From: Pseudogracilibacillus auburnensis
GTDB lineage: Bacteria > Bacillota > Bacilli > Bacillales > Amphibacillaceae
Assembly (NCBI RefSeq): GCF_003201975.1
Contig: NZ_QJJQ01000012.1
Coordinates: 1 to 64,000, forward strand
Direction: 5' to 3'
DNA length: 64,000 bases
Below, piece after piece: positions 17,738-27,330 of the stretch (position 1 is its first letter; each line of letters begins with the position of its first letter). The position numbers were made by a program, and so were the translations under genes. The notes below the pieces were generated by a model, which worked only from the letters and a program-made list of their open reading frames with translations, ran no database searches and was not told the origin of the DNA.

Positions 17738-18943
17738 ATGAAAATAAATCGAAATAAACTAAATGTATTCCTTGTAACTAGCTTGCTTTTTTTTATGTTG
17801 CCGGCTGTCGTTCAAGCAGAGACGGACCAAGATGAAATAATGGTTGTTGACCAAGAAGAAGACCTAGATGAAAAAATATTGGACAAGCTAACACTGGAAC
17901 AAATTAATGACTTTTGGGGACAAATTAGTAGTGAGTATGGTGAGTTTATTCCAGATGTTTCAAACAAAAATGTTGCTGATTTAATCAAAGACGATGATTC
18001 CATCTCGTTAAAATCAAGTTTTACAGGGATGATAAAGTTTTTGTTGCATGAATTAATTATTAATGGAAAATTACTAGGCAATTTAATTATTCTCACACTA
18101 TTTTCTGTTATTTTACAATCGATGCATGCAGCTTTTGAAAAAAGTGTTGTTAGTAAAATTGCTTATTTTGTCGTCTATATCGTCTTAATATACATTACGT
18201 TAAATAGTTTTTACTTAGTTTTCACATACGCTAAAGAGACGATCGAAACGATGAGTAATTTTATGATCGCTTTATTACCGCTAATGTTAGGATTAATTGC
18301 CACATCTGGACAAATAATTACTGTTTCTTTTTTTCATCCGGTCATTATCTTTTTAATCCATGTAAGTGGGATTTTAATGACAAGTTTTGTTTTTCCATTA
18401 CTCTATTTATCAGCTTTACTAGTGATTGTCAGTCACTTAAATGAACATTTTAAAGCGACACATTTAGCGGAGTTATTTAAATCTGTAAGCCTTGGAACAC
18501 TTGGACTGTTTTTAACAATATTTCTAGGGGTAATGTCTGTCCAAGGTACCGCTACAGCCATTCAAGACGGTGTTGCCCTAAAGACAACTAAATTTATTAC
18601 AGGGAACTTTATACCGGTTGTCGGAAGAACATTTACAGATGCCGCGGACACAGTTTTAACGGCTGCTCAATTGTTAAAAAACGCGGTTGGTATCGTTGGA
18701 CTACTAATTGTTGTTTTTATTGCAGTCTTTCCAGCAATCAAAATTGTCGCCATTTCCCTCATCTACAAATTAGCTGCTGCATTATTACAACCGTTAGGAA
18801 AAAGTCCTATTATCGTCAGCTTAAATATCATTAGTAAATATATTTTATATGTGTTGGCTTGTTTAATCACGGTGACATTTATGTTTTTTTTATCGATTGT
18901 CATTATAACTGTTGCAAGCAATATTCCGCTTTTGCTTAGATAG
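17738..18943 (+). CDS. spoIIIAE: Stage III sporulation protein AE
   Basis: A 401-residue protein with an N-terminal signal peptide (NVFLVTSLLFFMLPAVVQA), an acidic extracytoplasmic segment to about residue 95, then seven or so membrane helices. The region GTATAIQDGVALKTTKFITGNFIPVVGRTFTDAADTV is highly typical of SpoIIIAE. The start at 17738 has AAAGGGG at 17718-17724, rather far; ATG 17734 is out of frame. Channel component. Confidence 0.95.
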   Translation: MKINRNKLNVFLVTSLLFFMLPAVVQAETDQDEIMVVDQEEDLDEKILDKLTLEQINDFWGQISSEYGEFIPDVSNKNVADLIKDDDSISLKSSFTGMIKFLLHELIINGKLLGNLIILTLFSVILQSMHAAFEKSVVSKIAYFVVYIVLIYITLNSFYLVFTYAKETIETMSNFMIALLPLMLGLIATSGQIITVSFFHPVIIFLIHVSGILMTSFVFPLLYLSALLVIVSHLNEHFKATHLAELFKSVSLGTLGLFLTIFLGVMSVQGTATAIQDGVALKTTKFITGNFIPVVGRTFTDAADTVLTAAQLLKNAVGIVGLLIVVFIAVFPAIKIVAISLIYKLAAALLQPLGKSPIIVSLNIISKYILYVLACLITVTFMFFLSIVIITVASNIPLLLR

Positions 18944-18954
18944 GTGAAAAAATA

Positions 18955-19575
18955 ATGAATCTTATAGCCGAATGGGTTATGCAAATCATTGTCTTTATTT
19001 TAATTGGCACGATCATGGAGTTGCTTATACCAAATAATTCCATGAAAAAATATGTCCATATCGTCATTGGTTTGTTATTGCTTTTAATTCTTGCTAAACC
19101 GATCCTTTATCTATTTTCAGTCGATGTTACAACAGAACTAAAAAAGATAGAACAAACCATTTTTCAAGATCAGCATGCATTAACAGAATCTAAAAACTTA
19201 TTAGAAAATCAAAAAAGAGAAATACAAGCCGAACAAGATGCATATATATGGAATGAGGTTAAAACACAATTAATGAATGAAGCAAATCCCGTATTATCGG
19301 AACAGTACTCTGCTCAAATTGTCCATATATCATTCGATTTGCGTGATGAAGAGTTGGACAAAGATGACAACCTTGAAAAAATCATTGTGACATTAACAAA
19401 TGAAAACGAACTAAATGATCAATCAGTGATTAAGCCAATCATTATTGAAACAGAGCAAGAAAGGAAAAGCCACGAAGAGAATAACCAAATAAGAAGCATT
19501 CGAAAGAAGCTGGAGCAAATATGGGAATTTGACAAAGACCAAATTGAGATAATTTGGGAGGGAGGGGCGACTTGA
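18955..19575 (+). CDS. spoIIIAF: Stage III sporulation protein AF
   Basis: A 206-residue protein with two N-terminal membrane helices (about 7-24 and 33-52; WVMQIIVFILIGTIMELLIPNNSMKKYVHIVIGL is family-typical), then a soluble ring-building-motif-like domain facing the intermembrane space. Its stop codon overlaps the TTG start of spoIIIAG. Same operon and complex as its neighbours. Confidence 0.93.
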   Translation: MNLIAEWVMQIIVFILIGTIMELLIPNNSMKKYVHIVIGLLLLLILAKPILYLFSVDVTTELKKIEQTIFQDQHALTESKNLLENQKREIQAEQDAYIWNEVKTQLMNEANPVLSEQYSAQIVHISFDLRDEELDKDDNLEKIIVTLTNENELNDQSVIKPIIIETEQERKSHEENNQIRSIRKKLEQIWEFDKDQIEIIWEGGAT

Positions 19576-20186
19576 TCGAAAAAATTCGCAAGTTTATTGA
19601 AAACTATTCACAAACTGGCTCCGAAGGTAAAAAACGAAAATATATTTTAGTCATTGCTCTAATCGGGATCTTACTCATTATATTGAGCAATTTATTATCA
19701 ACAAAAAATGAATTACCGACCAAGGTAAATCAAGAAACAGACGCTACTGTCCATGAAGAGGATATTGAAGAAGTGTCCCTCATCACGAATGTAACAGAAA
19801 TTGAAGAAAGTTATGAAAAAGATTTACAAGCAATGTTAAATCAAATCAAAGGTGTTTCTGAAGTGGAAGTCATGGTCAATGTCGATTCGACAAATGTGAA
19901 TGTATATGAGAAAGACTTAATATTTGGAATGCAGACGACAGATGAAACAGATAAAAATGGTGGGATGCGAAAGGTAGAGGATGAAACAAGGGAAACAAAA
20001 CTAGTGTATATAAGACAAGGAGATCAGGAGGTGCCAATATTAGTCCATACAAAAAAACCTGAAGTAAGAGGTGTGTTTATCATTGCAAAAGGAGCAGAAA
20101 ATGCCACCGTCAAAAAATGGATTGTTGAATCTGTCTCTAGAGTGTTAGATGTACCAACCTATCGAATTTCGGTTATGCCAAAGTGA
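19572..20186 (+). CDS. spoIIIAG: Stage III sporulation protein AG
   Basis: A 204-residue protein with one membrane helix (about residues 25-43) and an intermembrane-space domain that in B. subtilis forms a large 30-subunit ring. YEKDLQAMLNQIKGVSEVEVMVNVDST is the family's first ring motif. TTG 19572 is chosen as start because GGAGGGG lies just before it; the frame is open six codons further upstream, within that site. Overlaps spoIIIAF. Confidence 0.93.
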   Translation: MIEKIRKFIENYSQTGSEGKKRKYILVIALIGILLIILSNLLSTKNELPTKVNQETDATVHEEDIEEVSLITNVTEIEESYEKDLQAMLNQIKGVSEVEVMVNVDSTNVNVYEKDLIFGMQTTDETDKNGGMRKVEDETRETKLVYIRQGDQEVPILVHTKKPEVRGVFIIAKGAENATVKKWIVESVSRVLDVPTYRISVMPK

Positions 20187-20200
20187 AAGGGGAAAATGGG

Positions 20201-20749
20201 ATGTTAAAAAAGCAAACAGTATGGTTATTAACGATGTTAAGTTTGATGATCGTGTTAAGCGTCTATTATATGATGTCAGATACAGAAGATATAGCGTATA
20301 TTAATACAGGGAATCAAGAAACGGAACAAACAGTGAACCAAGACCAAATGGATGACGATGTGGAAATAGAAGATATAAATGAAATTCAAAGTAATGAATT
20401 ATTTACTACGATAAGAATGGAACTAGAGGATGAAAGAAATATTAAGAAAGATCGTTTAAAAGAGATCGTCGCATCAAGTAGTGCAACAGCAAATGAAATA
20501 AATGAGGCTATCAATGAAATGGACGAGTTAGAAAAAATGACCACAAAGGAAACGATCTTACAAGAAACGATTTTGGCGACAAATGAAAATTATGAAGATG
20601 TCCTTGTACGAGCAGAAGAAAATAAAGTACATGTACATGTCATTACCGATAATCTACCAAGAGAAGATGCAGTTAAGATTATGCAAATGGTCAAAGACGA
20701 ATTAGGTGAAATTGTCGTCGATGTAAATTTTCAAGCAACAAATAGTTAA
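20201..20749 (+). CDS. spoIIIAH: Stage III sporulation protein AH
   Basis: A 182-residue bitopic protein: an N-terminal membrane helix (MLKKQTVWLLTMLSLMIVLSVYYMM), an acidic linker and a YscJ/FliF-like domain, with KKDRLKEIVASSSATANEINEA being typical. It docks with SpoIIQ from the forespore across the intermembrane space. ATG 20201 with AAGGGGAA upstream is preferred over the in-frame GTG 20183, which overlaps spoIIIAG. Last gene of the operon, followed by a terminator. Confidence 0.94.
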   Translation: MLKKQTVWLLTMLSLMIVLSVYYMMSDTEDIAYINTGNQETEQTVNQDQMDDDVEIEDINEIQSNELFTTIRMELEDERNIKKDRLKEIVASSSATANEINEAINEMDELEKMTTKETILQETILATNENYEDVLVRAEENKVHVHVITDNLPREDAVKIMQMVKDELGEIVVDVNFQATNS

Positions 20750-20758
20750 CATAAGTTC

Positions 20759-20796
20759 AAGTTCAGGTGCTTCTAAAGCATCTGAACTTATTTTTA
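20759..20796 (+). terminator. Rho-independent terminator of the spoIIIA operon
   Basis: AAGTTCAGGTGCTT (20759-20772) pairs with AAGCATCTGAACTT (20776-20789), followed by ATTTTTA. Confidence 0.9.
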
Positions 20797-20917
20797 TGTT
20801 AGAATGGATACTGCCTATCATGAAAAATAGACAATACGTATAAATTTCAGTTATTACCTAAAAATTATGTTAAAATAATATAAATACGTAAATTATGCTA
20901 AAAGGAGAGTTAGAAAC

Positions 20918-21421
20918 ATGCTAAAAGTTCAAGAATTAAGGGAAATAATTAGACTTATTGATCAATCATCAATAAGTGAATTTACTTATGAAAATAGTGG
21001 AACAACGATTTCAATTAAAAAACCAACAGAAACTGCTGCACAAGAAAGCGTAGCACAAGAAGTCATACATACAAAACAAGTTGTACAACCTCCTGTTGTA
21101 GAAGAAAAACAAGAAGTGGTAACGAAGGAAGTACCGAAACAACAAGCAGATACAGAAGTTGTTGAAACAAATGATGATACGATTGTTGAAATCGTTTCCC
21201 CGATGGTAGGTACATTTTATCGTAAGCCTTCACCTGAGAGTGATGCATATGTAGAAGTTGGACATAAAATTGATGAAAGCTCGATCGTTTGTATCGTCGA
21301 AGCGATGAAGCTATTTAATGAAATAGAAGCTGAAATAACCGGAGAAATTGTGGAAGTACTAGTTGGAGATGGCGAACTAGTAGAATATGGACAACCATTG
21401 TTTAAAGTTAAAACAAAGTAA
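20918..21421 (+). CDS. accB: Acetyl-CoA carboxylase biotin carboxyl carrier protein
   Basis: A 167-residue BCCP. A small N-terminal domain ([15 protein letters not shown]) is followed by a flexible, Val/Gln/Glu-rich linker and the C-terminal biotinyl domain with the biotinylated Lys in [13 protein letters not shown]. It carries CO2 between biotin carboxylase and the carboxyltransferase in the first step of fatty acid synthesis. The start has AAAGGAGAG upstream. It is followed 19 bp later by accC. Confidence 0.96.
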   Translation: MLKVQELREIIRLIDQSSISEFTYENSGTTISIKKPTETAAQESVAQEVIHTKQVVQPPVVEEKQEVVTKEVPKQQADTEVVETNDDTIVEIVSPMVGTFYRKPSPESDAYVEVGHKIDESSIVCIVEAMKLFNEIEAEITGEIVEVLVGDGELVEYGQPLFKVKTK

Positions 21422-21440
21422 AGTAAGGGGACGATATAAA

Positions 21441-22796
21441 GTGATTAAAAAATTATTAATCGCTAACAGAGGTGAAATTGCTGTCCGTATTATTCGTGCT
21501 TGTAAGGAGCTCGGCATACAAACTGTCGCAGTTTATTCAGAAGCGGATAAAGAAGCATTACATGTTGAACTTGCAGATGAAGCTTATTGTATTGGGCCAG
21601 CTGCTGGAACGGAAAGTTATTTAAACGTAACGAATATCATGACAATCGCAACATCTACAGGGGTAGATGCGATTCATCCCGGATATGGTTTTTTAGCGGA
21701 AAACGTTGATTTTGCGGAAATTTGTAAAGAATGTAATGTTAAATTTGTTGGCCCGACACCTGAAGCGATTCAAAAGATGGGGATAAAAGATGTTGCTAGA
21801 CGAACGATGAAAGATGCGGGAGTACCGATTGTTCCGGGTTCAGAGGGTATTTTAGATGATGAGGAAGAAGCGATAAAAGTAGCGAAAGAAATTGGTTATC
21901 CTGTCATCATTAAAGCGACTGCAGGTGGAGGCGGTAAAGGTATTCGTGTTGCCTATAATGAAGAAGAATTAGTGAATGGATTTAGAATAACACGTAAAGA
22001 GGCCGAAACTGCGTTTGGCAATCCTGGAGTATATTTAGAAAAGAATATTGAAGATTTCCGACATGTGGAAATTCAAATACTTGCAGATGAACATGGCAAT
22101 GTCATTCATTTAGGTGAAAGAGATTGTTCCATTCAAAGGCGGTTACAAAAATTAATTGAAGAAACTCCGTCTCCTGCTATTAATCCTGAACTTAGAAAGC
22201 AAATGGGAGAAGCGTCTGTAAAAGCTGCAAAAGCAGTAAACTATGTCGGAGCGGGAACGATTGAGTATATCTTTAACCGAAAAAATAATGAGTTTTACTT
22301 TATGGAAATGAATACACGTATTCAAGTAGAACATCCTGTTACCGAAATGGTTACTGGTGTTGATTTAATTAAAGAGCAAATTAAAATTGCCAACAATGAA
22401 AAATTATCAATAGAACAAGACGCTATCGAATTTAATGGCTGGTCGATCGAGTGTCGGATTAATGCAGAAGATCCGTTTAAAAATTTTATGCCGTCGCCTG
22501 GTAAAATTGACATGTATCTAGCACCAGGAGGACTTGGAGTTCGAGTTGATTCTGCTGCTTATCCAGGTTATGCCATTCCTCCTTTCTATGACTCGATGAT
22601 TGCAAAACTAATAACATACGGACCTACACGTGAGGAAGCGATTAATCGGATGAAACGAGCTTTAGATGAGTTTGTGATCGAAGGGGTACATACGACGATA
22701 CCGTTTCATTCCCTTATTATGGATCATGAAGTTTTTAAAGAAGGAGACTTTAACACGAACTTCCTAAAAGATCACCCAATTGAAGCTAAGAAATAA
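21441..22796 (+). CDS. accC: Acetyl-CoA carboxylase biotin carboxylase subunit
   Basis: A 451-residue ATP-grasp enzyme that carboxylates biotin on AccB. The GTG at 21441 is the start: it gives [25 protein letters not shown] and has AAGGGGA nine bases upstream; the open frame extends 18 codons into accB. The glycine-rich ATP loop is [13 protein letters not shown] near residue 160, and the catalytic stretch includes [20 protein letters not shown]. In B. subtilis yqhY (Asp23 family) comes next; here a terminator and nusB follow directly. Confidence 0.97.
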   Translation: MIKKLLIANRGEIAVRIIRACKELGIQTVAVYSEADKEALHVELADEAYCIGPAAGTESYLNVTNIMTIATSTGVDAIHPGYGFLAENVDFAEICKECNVKFVGPTPEAIQKMGIKDVARRTMKDAGVPIVPGSEGILDDEEEAIKVAKEIGYPVIIKATAGGGGKGIRVAYNEEELVNGFRITRKEAETAFGNPGVYLEKNIEDFRHVEIQILADEHGNVIHLGERDCSIQRRLQKLIEETPSPAINPELRKQMGEASVKAAKAVNYVGAGTIEYIFNRKNNEFYFMEMNTRIQVEHPVTEMVTGVDLIKEQIKIANNEKLSIEQDAIEFNGWSIECRINAEDPFKNFMPSPGKIDMYLAPGGLGVRVDSAAYPGYAIPPFYDSMIAKLITYGPTREEAINRMKRALDEFVIEGVHTTIPFHSLIMDHEVFKEGDFNTNFLKDHPIEAKK

Positions 22797-22816
22797 TAAA
22801 ATAATGTTACTACTTA

Positions 22817-22850
22817 AAAGGTCAAAAGGAGTTTTCCTTTTGACTTTTCT
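22817..22850 (+). terminator. Rho-independent terminator after accC
   Basis: AAAGGTCAAAAGGA and TCCTTTTGACTTTT form a long stem (22817-22848) with a short GTTT loop and a T-rich tail. Confidence 0.8.
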
Positions 22851-22937
22851 ACTTCAAATATAGTTTCGTCTAGCATTGTGCGCAAAATTTTGATACGATT
22901 TCTTCAAAGATAAAATTATTTTAGAGGAGAAACTTTC

Positions 22938-23297
22938 ATGGATCGACGAACTGCTAGAGAAGAAGCATTTAAATATCTGTTTCAGCTTGATATAAATGAT
23001 GATCAAACAATGAACAGCGAAAAAATGGACCCATTTATGAAAAAAATTGTTACTGGAGTTAATCAACACAAAGAAGCAATAGATCAACTTATTCGTAAGC
23101 ATCTTGAAAACTGGTCATTTGACCGAATCGCCTTAGTCGAAAAGACAATATTACGAATAGCAGCATATGAAATAACATACGAAGATGACATCCCTGTTGG
23201 AGTATCAATTAATGAAGCGGTTGAATTAGCTCATACATATGGAGATGAAAAATCAAGTAAATTTATTAATGGTGTTTTATCGAAAATCATTTTTTAA
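22938..23297 (+). CDS. nusB: Transcription antitermination factor NusB
   Basis: A 119-residue all-helical protein, slightly shorter than B. subtilis NusB. The family motifs RRTAREEAFKYLFQLD at the start and VEKTILRIAAYEI / VSINEAVELAHTYGDEKSSKFINGVL in the second half are intact. It works with NusE (S10) on boxA in ribosomal RNA leaders. The start has AGAGGAGAA upstream. The next gene, folD, begins 18 bp downstream. Confidence 0.95.
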   Translation: MDRRTAREEAFKYLFQLDINDDQTMNSEKMDPFMKKIVTGVNQHKEAIDQLIRKHLENWSFDRIALVEKTILRIAAYEITYEDDIPVGVSINEAVELAHTYGDEKSSKFINGVLSKIIF

Positions 23298-23315
23298 CAA
23301 AGGAGCTCTTGCATA

Positions 23316-24173
23316 ATGGTGGCAGAAATAATTAACGGAAAAGATTTGGCGAAACAACTTCGTGAAGAAATGAAAGAAGAAGTAAAACAATTAACAAAGC
23401 AAGGGATAACAGCCCATTTATCTGTCATATTAATTGGTGATGATCCTGCTTCACATTCCTATGTAAACGGTAAGGAAAAAGCTTCCACTGAAGTCGGTAT
23501 CTCATCGGAAATTATTCGCATGGACACAACGATATCAGAGGAACAGTTAGTGACGAAAATTAATGAGTTAAATAACGATGATTCTGTTCACGGAATATTA
23601 GTACAACTACCAATTCCTGATCATATCAACGAACAAAGAGTTATTGAATCAATCGATCCTAAAAAGGATGTTGATGGTTTCCATCCAATTAACATTGGGC
23701 GAATGATGGTTGGTCAAGATGCATTTTTACCATGTACACCTTATGGGATTATGACAATGTTGCAATCTAAAAAAATTCAAGTCGAAGGAAAACATGTCGT
23801 AGTTATTGGGAGAAGCAATATCGTTGGCAAACCGATGGGACAACTACTTTTAAATAATAATGCTACCGTCACCTATTGCCATTCACGAACGAAAGACTTA
23901 AAAAGTTACACAAAGCAAGCTGATATTCTTATTGTTGCGATCGGGAAAGAGCATGTGATTGATGCAAGTTTTATTAAAGATGATGCTGTCGTCATTGATG
24001 TTGGTGTCAATCGTACTGCTGAAGGAAGACTGACAGGTGATGTTGATTTTGATCATGTCAAAGAGAAAGCTTCATTTATTACTCCTGTTCCTAAAGGAGT
24101 TGGACCAATGACTATTACGATGTTACTTAAAAACACGATCAAGGCAGCAAAAGGGTTGAAACAAGGTGAATGA
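23316..24173 (+). CDS. folD: Bifunctional methylenetetrahydrofolate dehydrogenase/cyclohydrolase
   Basis: A 285-residue enzyme interconverting 5,10-methylene-THF and 10-formyl-THF with NADP. Signature sequences are SYVNGKEKASTEVGI with the catalytic Lys, GILVQLPIPDHI, PKKDVDGFHPINIGRM, and the Rossmann motif VVIGRSNIVGKPM. The C-terminal PVPKGVGPMTITMLLKNT is intact. The ribosome-binding site is AAAGGAGCT. The 3' end overlaps the GTG start of xseA by eight bases, showing one operon. Confidence 0.97.
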   Translation: MVAEIINGKDLAKQLREEMKEEVKQLTKQGITAHLSVILIGDDPASHSYVNGKEKASTEVGISSEIIRMDTTISEEQLVTKINELNNDDSVHGILVQLPIPDHINEQRVIESIDPKKDVDGFHPINIGRMMVGQDAFLPCTPYGIMTMLQSKKIQVEGKHVVVIGRSNIVGKPMGQLLLNNNATVTYCHSRTKDLKSYTKQADILIVAIGKEHVIDASFIKDDAVVIDVGVNRTAEGRLTGDVDFDHVKEKASFITPVPKGVGPMTITMLLKNTIKAAKGLKQGE

Positions 24174-25524
24174 ACGTTATTTAACGGTGACTGCTTTAAC
24201 GAGATACATTAAAAAGAAGCTTGAAATGGATCGTCATCTACAAGAAGTTTGGTTAAAAGGAGAAATTTCAAACTTTACCCATCATAGCCGTGGTCATATG
24301 TATTTAACGATTAAAGATAATCAAACGAGAATTCAGGCGGTAATGTTTGCAGGCAATAATCGGAGGTTAAAATTCAGACCCGAAAACGGGATGAATGTCT
24401 TGATTAAAGGTGAGATTAGTGTCTTTGAGTCATATGGACAATATCAACTATACATTCGTGAGATGCAGCCTGATGGAATTGGAGCTTTATATTTAGCTTA
24501 TGAACAATTAAAAGAAAGACTTAGTAAAGATGGGTATTTTGATGATAAACATAAAAGACAAATACCAAAGTTCCCTAGTCATATTGCAGTTATCACATCA
24601 CCAACTGGTGCCGCCGTTAGGGATATTATCACAACGATTAAAAGGAGATTTCCTGTCGTTCAATTAACAATCATCCCCGTATTCGTACAAGGGGAAGAAG
24701 CAGCAAAATCAATTCAACATGCTATTATTCATGCAAACCAAATGAAAGGTTTCGATACGATTATTGTTGGTCGTGGTGGAGGTTCGATTGAGGATTTATG
24801 GAGTTTTAATGATGAGGGTGTTGCAAAAGCTATCTTTCATTCGAAAATCCCGGTCATTAGTGCGATTGGTCATGAAACAGATGTGACTATTAGTGATTTT
24901 GTCGCTGACTTACGAGCCCCTACACCAACAGGAGCAGCTGAACTTGCTGTCCCATCTTTGGAAGATTTAAGGGAGCATATGAATCATTTAAAAGCAAGGT
25001 TATTGAAATTGACACAGCTAACGACGATGAAAAAAGCTGAATCGTTACAAGCAATAAGACAATCATATGCCTTTCACTTACCAAAACATTTAATAAATGA
25101 AAAAGAACAATATATCGACAGGTTAACGGAAAAGCTAGTAACGAGCTATCATTCGTTACAAAAGACTAAACGAACTACGCTTGAACAAATAGAACAAAGA
25201 CTAATTTTTGAACAACCACAGAAGAAATGGCAAGAAGCGAAACAAAGGGTAGACAATGCAAAGGAAGCTCTTACAAAAAGCTCAATAACGAAAGTTCAGC
25301 AAAAACAACATGATATTCAATCGTTCATCGATAAACTGACATTATTAAATCCATTACACATCATGAAACGAGGTTTTGCTTTACCTTATACTGAAAAGGG
25401 AACACTCATTAAAACAACGGAACAATTAAAAATTAATGATCAGTTGAGGGTGCACTTATTAGATGGATCCTTTTACTGTAAAGTGAAAAAAATAAGGAGG
25501 GACCAAGATGACAAAGGAAAATAA
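24166..25524 (+). CDS. xseA: Exodeoxyribonuclease VII large subunit
   Basis: A 452-residue protein with an N-terminal OB fold ([32 protein letters not shown]), the catalytic domain with [19 protein letters not shown] and [16 protein letters not shown], and a long C-terminal coiled-coil where XseB subunits bind. Exonuclease VII degrades single-stranded DNA from both ends. The GTG start lies inside folD; translation is probably coupled. The stop overlaps xseB by 17 bases. Confidence 0.96.
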   Translation: MNERYLTVTALTRYIKKKLEMDRHLQEVWLKGEISNFTHHSRGHMYLTIKDNQTRIQAVMFAGNNRRLKFRPENGMNVLIKGEISVFESYGQYQLYIREMQPDGIGALYLAYEQLKERLSKDGYFDDKHKRQIPKFPSHIAVITSPTGAAVRDIITTIKRRFPVVQLTIIPVFVQGEEAAKSIQHAIIHANQMKGFDTIIVGRGGGSIEDLWSFNDEGVAKAIFHSKIPVISAIGHETDVTISDFVADLRAPTPTGAAELAVPSLEDLREHMNHLKARLLKLTQLTTMKKAESLQAIRQSYAFHLPKHLINEKEQYIDRLTEKLVTSYHSLQKTKRTTLEQIEQRLIFEQPQKKWQEAKQRVDNAKEALTKSSITKVQQKQHDIQSFIDKLTLLNPLHIMKRGFALPYTEKGTLIKTTEQLKINDQLRVHLLDGSFYCKVKKIRRDQDDKGK

Positions 25525-25738
25525 AAGCATGTCATTTGAAGAAGCATTAACAAAATTGGAAGAAATTGTTTTAAAATTAGAAGAAGAAGATGTCCCTCTC
25601 GAAAAAGCGATTGATTATTATCAAGAGGGAATGAAGCTTTCTAAATTATGTGATGACATATTGAAAAATGCTCAAGAAAAAATGACACAAATTTTGCAAG
25701 AAGAAAAAATGGAGCCATTTGAATTACAGGGGGAATAA
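25508..25738 (+). CDS. xseB: Exodeoxyribonuclease VII small subunit
   Basis: A 76-residue two-helix protein with the family phrase [40 protein letters not shown]. Several copies bind the coiled coil of XseA. The start is preceded by AAGGAGGG (within xseA). It overlaps xseA and lies five bases upstream of ispA. Confidence 0.95.
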   Translation: MTKENKSMSFEEALTKLEEIVLKLEEEDVPLEKAIDYYQEGMKLSKLCDDILKNAQEKMTQILQEEKMEPFELQGE

Positions 25739-25743
25739 AAATA

Positions 25744-26628
25744 GTGTCTAAATCAATTGATCAATTTATTGAACAAGGTAAAAAAACGATTGAAACGGAG
25801 TTAGAAACAATATTAGAAGGAAAAAATATTCCTAAAAATTTATACGATTCAATAAGTTACTCATTATTTGCTGGTGGAAAAAGACTTAGACCAATTCTTT
25901 TACTTGCAAGTTTTAATACTTTTTCTTCTCATACAAAAAAAGTGTTAAAAACGGCAATCGCTCTTGAAATGATTCATACATATTCGTTAATTCATGATGA
26001 TTTACCAGCAATGGACGATGATGATTATAGAAGAGGGAAATTAACAAATCATCGTAAATTTGATGAAGCGACAGCCATTTTAGCAGGAGATGCCCTACTT
26101 ACGTATAGCTTTGAAATAGTTGCAGAAGATGATGAGTTAACAGATAAAGAAAAAACATATATCATTCAGTCCTTAGCTAAAGTAAGCGGGCCAGAAGGCA
26201 TGGTTGCAGGACAAATATTAGATATAGAAGGAGAAACAAAAAGTGTATCATTAACAGAGTTAGAAAAAATTCATGAACTAAAAACAGGTAAATTAATTAT
26301 GTTTGCAATTGTTGCTGGAGCATACTTAGGAGAAGCTAGTACAGAGCAACAAAAGCATTTACGAAAATTTGCCTATTATTTAGGACTTATATTTCAAGTA
26401 CAAGATGATATACTAGATGTAATAGGTGATCCAGAAAAATTAGGAAAGCCTGTCGGAAGTGATATCGAAAATGAAAAAAGCACCTATCCAAACCTTTTAG
26501 GGTTAGATGGTGCAAAAGCACAAAAGAAAAAATATGAAGAAGAAGCAATCAAATCATTACAAGCCGCAAATGCAGACGATTCCCACTTATTGGAATTACT
26601 TCGTTATTTCAGTCAACGTGACCATTAA
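25744..26628 (+). CDS. ispA: Farnesyl diphosphate synthase (geranyltranstransferase)
   Basis: A 294-residue polyprenyl synthase making C15 diphosphate for undecaprenyl and other isoprenoids. The first Asp-rich motif is LIHDDLPAMDDDDYRRG, with DD-x4-D. The second is LIFQVQDDILD, with the DDxxD pattern. The GTG start at 25744 follows GGGGGAATAAAAAT. In B. subtilis dxs comes next; here a 702-bp stretch with OLE RNA and then oapA follow, and dxs is absent. Confidence 0.96.
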   Translation: MSKSIDQFIEQGKKTIETELETILEGKNIPKNLYDSISYSLFAGGKRLRPILLLASFNTFSSHTKKVLKTAIALEMIHTYSLIHDDLPAMDDDDYRRGKLTNHRKFDEATAILAGDALLTYSFEIVAEDDELTDKEKTYIIQSLAKVSGPEGMVAGQILDIEGETKSVSLTELEKIHELKTGKLIMFAIVAGAYLGEASTEQQKHLRKFAYYLGLIFQVQDDILDVIGDPEKLGKPVGSDIENEKSTYPNLLGLDGAKAQKKKYEEEAIKSLQAANADDSHLLELLRYFSQRDH

Positions 26629-26683
26629 TTATTTTTGTCAGATAGATTTTTTTATGGAGACATGATACAATAATAGTACAAAA

Positions 26684-27288
26684 GGAATGGTGCAGTATCC
26701 TAGTCAGTCCTCCTATCTTGAAGGCGGGCCTAAAAATCTGCCAAAGGGCATATCGATGAAGTTCCTTGTGTTGGCTTGAGGCGCCCAGCCTTGGGTCAGT
26801 GCTGGGAGTTAAGGTTTATGGGCGATCCACAAAGGCATGTGGGCGTTGACCCATTAACCGCGGAGGCCCATCTCTGTAGTTGACGCTAAGCGTAGCAGAA
26901 ATTATGGAATGGGGTATGAACCTGTCCAAAAAGACAAGGATGGTCTTTCAATAGACAGCGTAGCCTGCCTTGAGGTGGTATCCGAGGGGATTAGAGTAAA
27001 AAAGGTCGATTAGATGGCCACTAATGACCTTTAGCCATCTCTATGAAATCGGTACTGCAAAAGAGGCTAGGGATAGGTTAAAGACTGTTAGAGGAAATCT
27101 CCTAGGCTGTTCTGAATAAGACATTTAAAAGGGATTATAGTGCGGACTAAGTGGTAATCCAGTCTAACTATTGGCGACAAGTTAAGGTAGATTTAAAAGG
27201 GAACTGCCTAAGATGGCAACATCAGGTATCTACTTGGGAAAACCTACTGGACCTAAGCCGCAGTCTTAACTTTTTAAATGGCCATTCC
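26684..27288 (+). ncRNA. ole: OLE RNA (ornate large extremophilic RNA)
   Basis: A ~605-nt non-coding, GC-richer region fills the 26629-27330 gap. The ends close with GGAATGG (26684-26690) and CCATTCC (27282-27288). Further pairings can be read inside: AAGTTAAG (27179-27186) with CTTAACTT (27265-27272), and GTAGAT (27187-27192) with ATCTAC (27228-27233), plus several local hairpins. The location just after ispA and just before a four-helix membrane protein, the length near 610 nt and the phrases TATCCTAGTCAGTCCTCC near the 5' end match OLE RNA. Known biology: OLE forms a membrane-bound complex with OapA and other proteins; in Bacillus halodurans its loss causes sensitivity to cold, ethanol and magnesium. 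Ends are set by the closing stem; transcript ends are not known. No ORF has coding character. Confidence 0.9.
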
Positions 27289-27330
27289 CCGTACTTAATC
27301 AATAATCAACAGTAAGGTATGATGGAATGA

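Noticed and set aside
26684-27288. Group II intron or other large ribozyme in the ispA gap
   Set aside because: There is no reverse transcriptase and no domain V-like sequence was recognised. The context and length fit OLE RNA instead.
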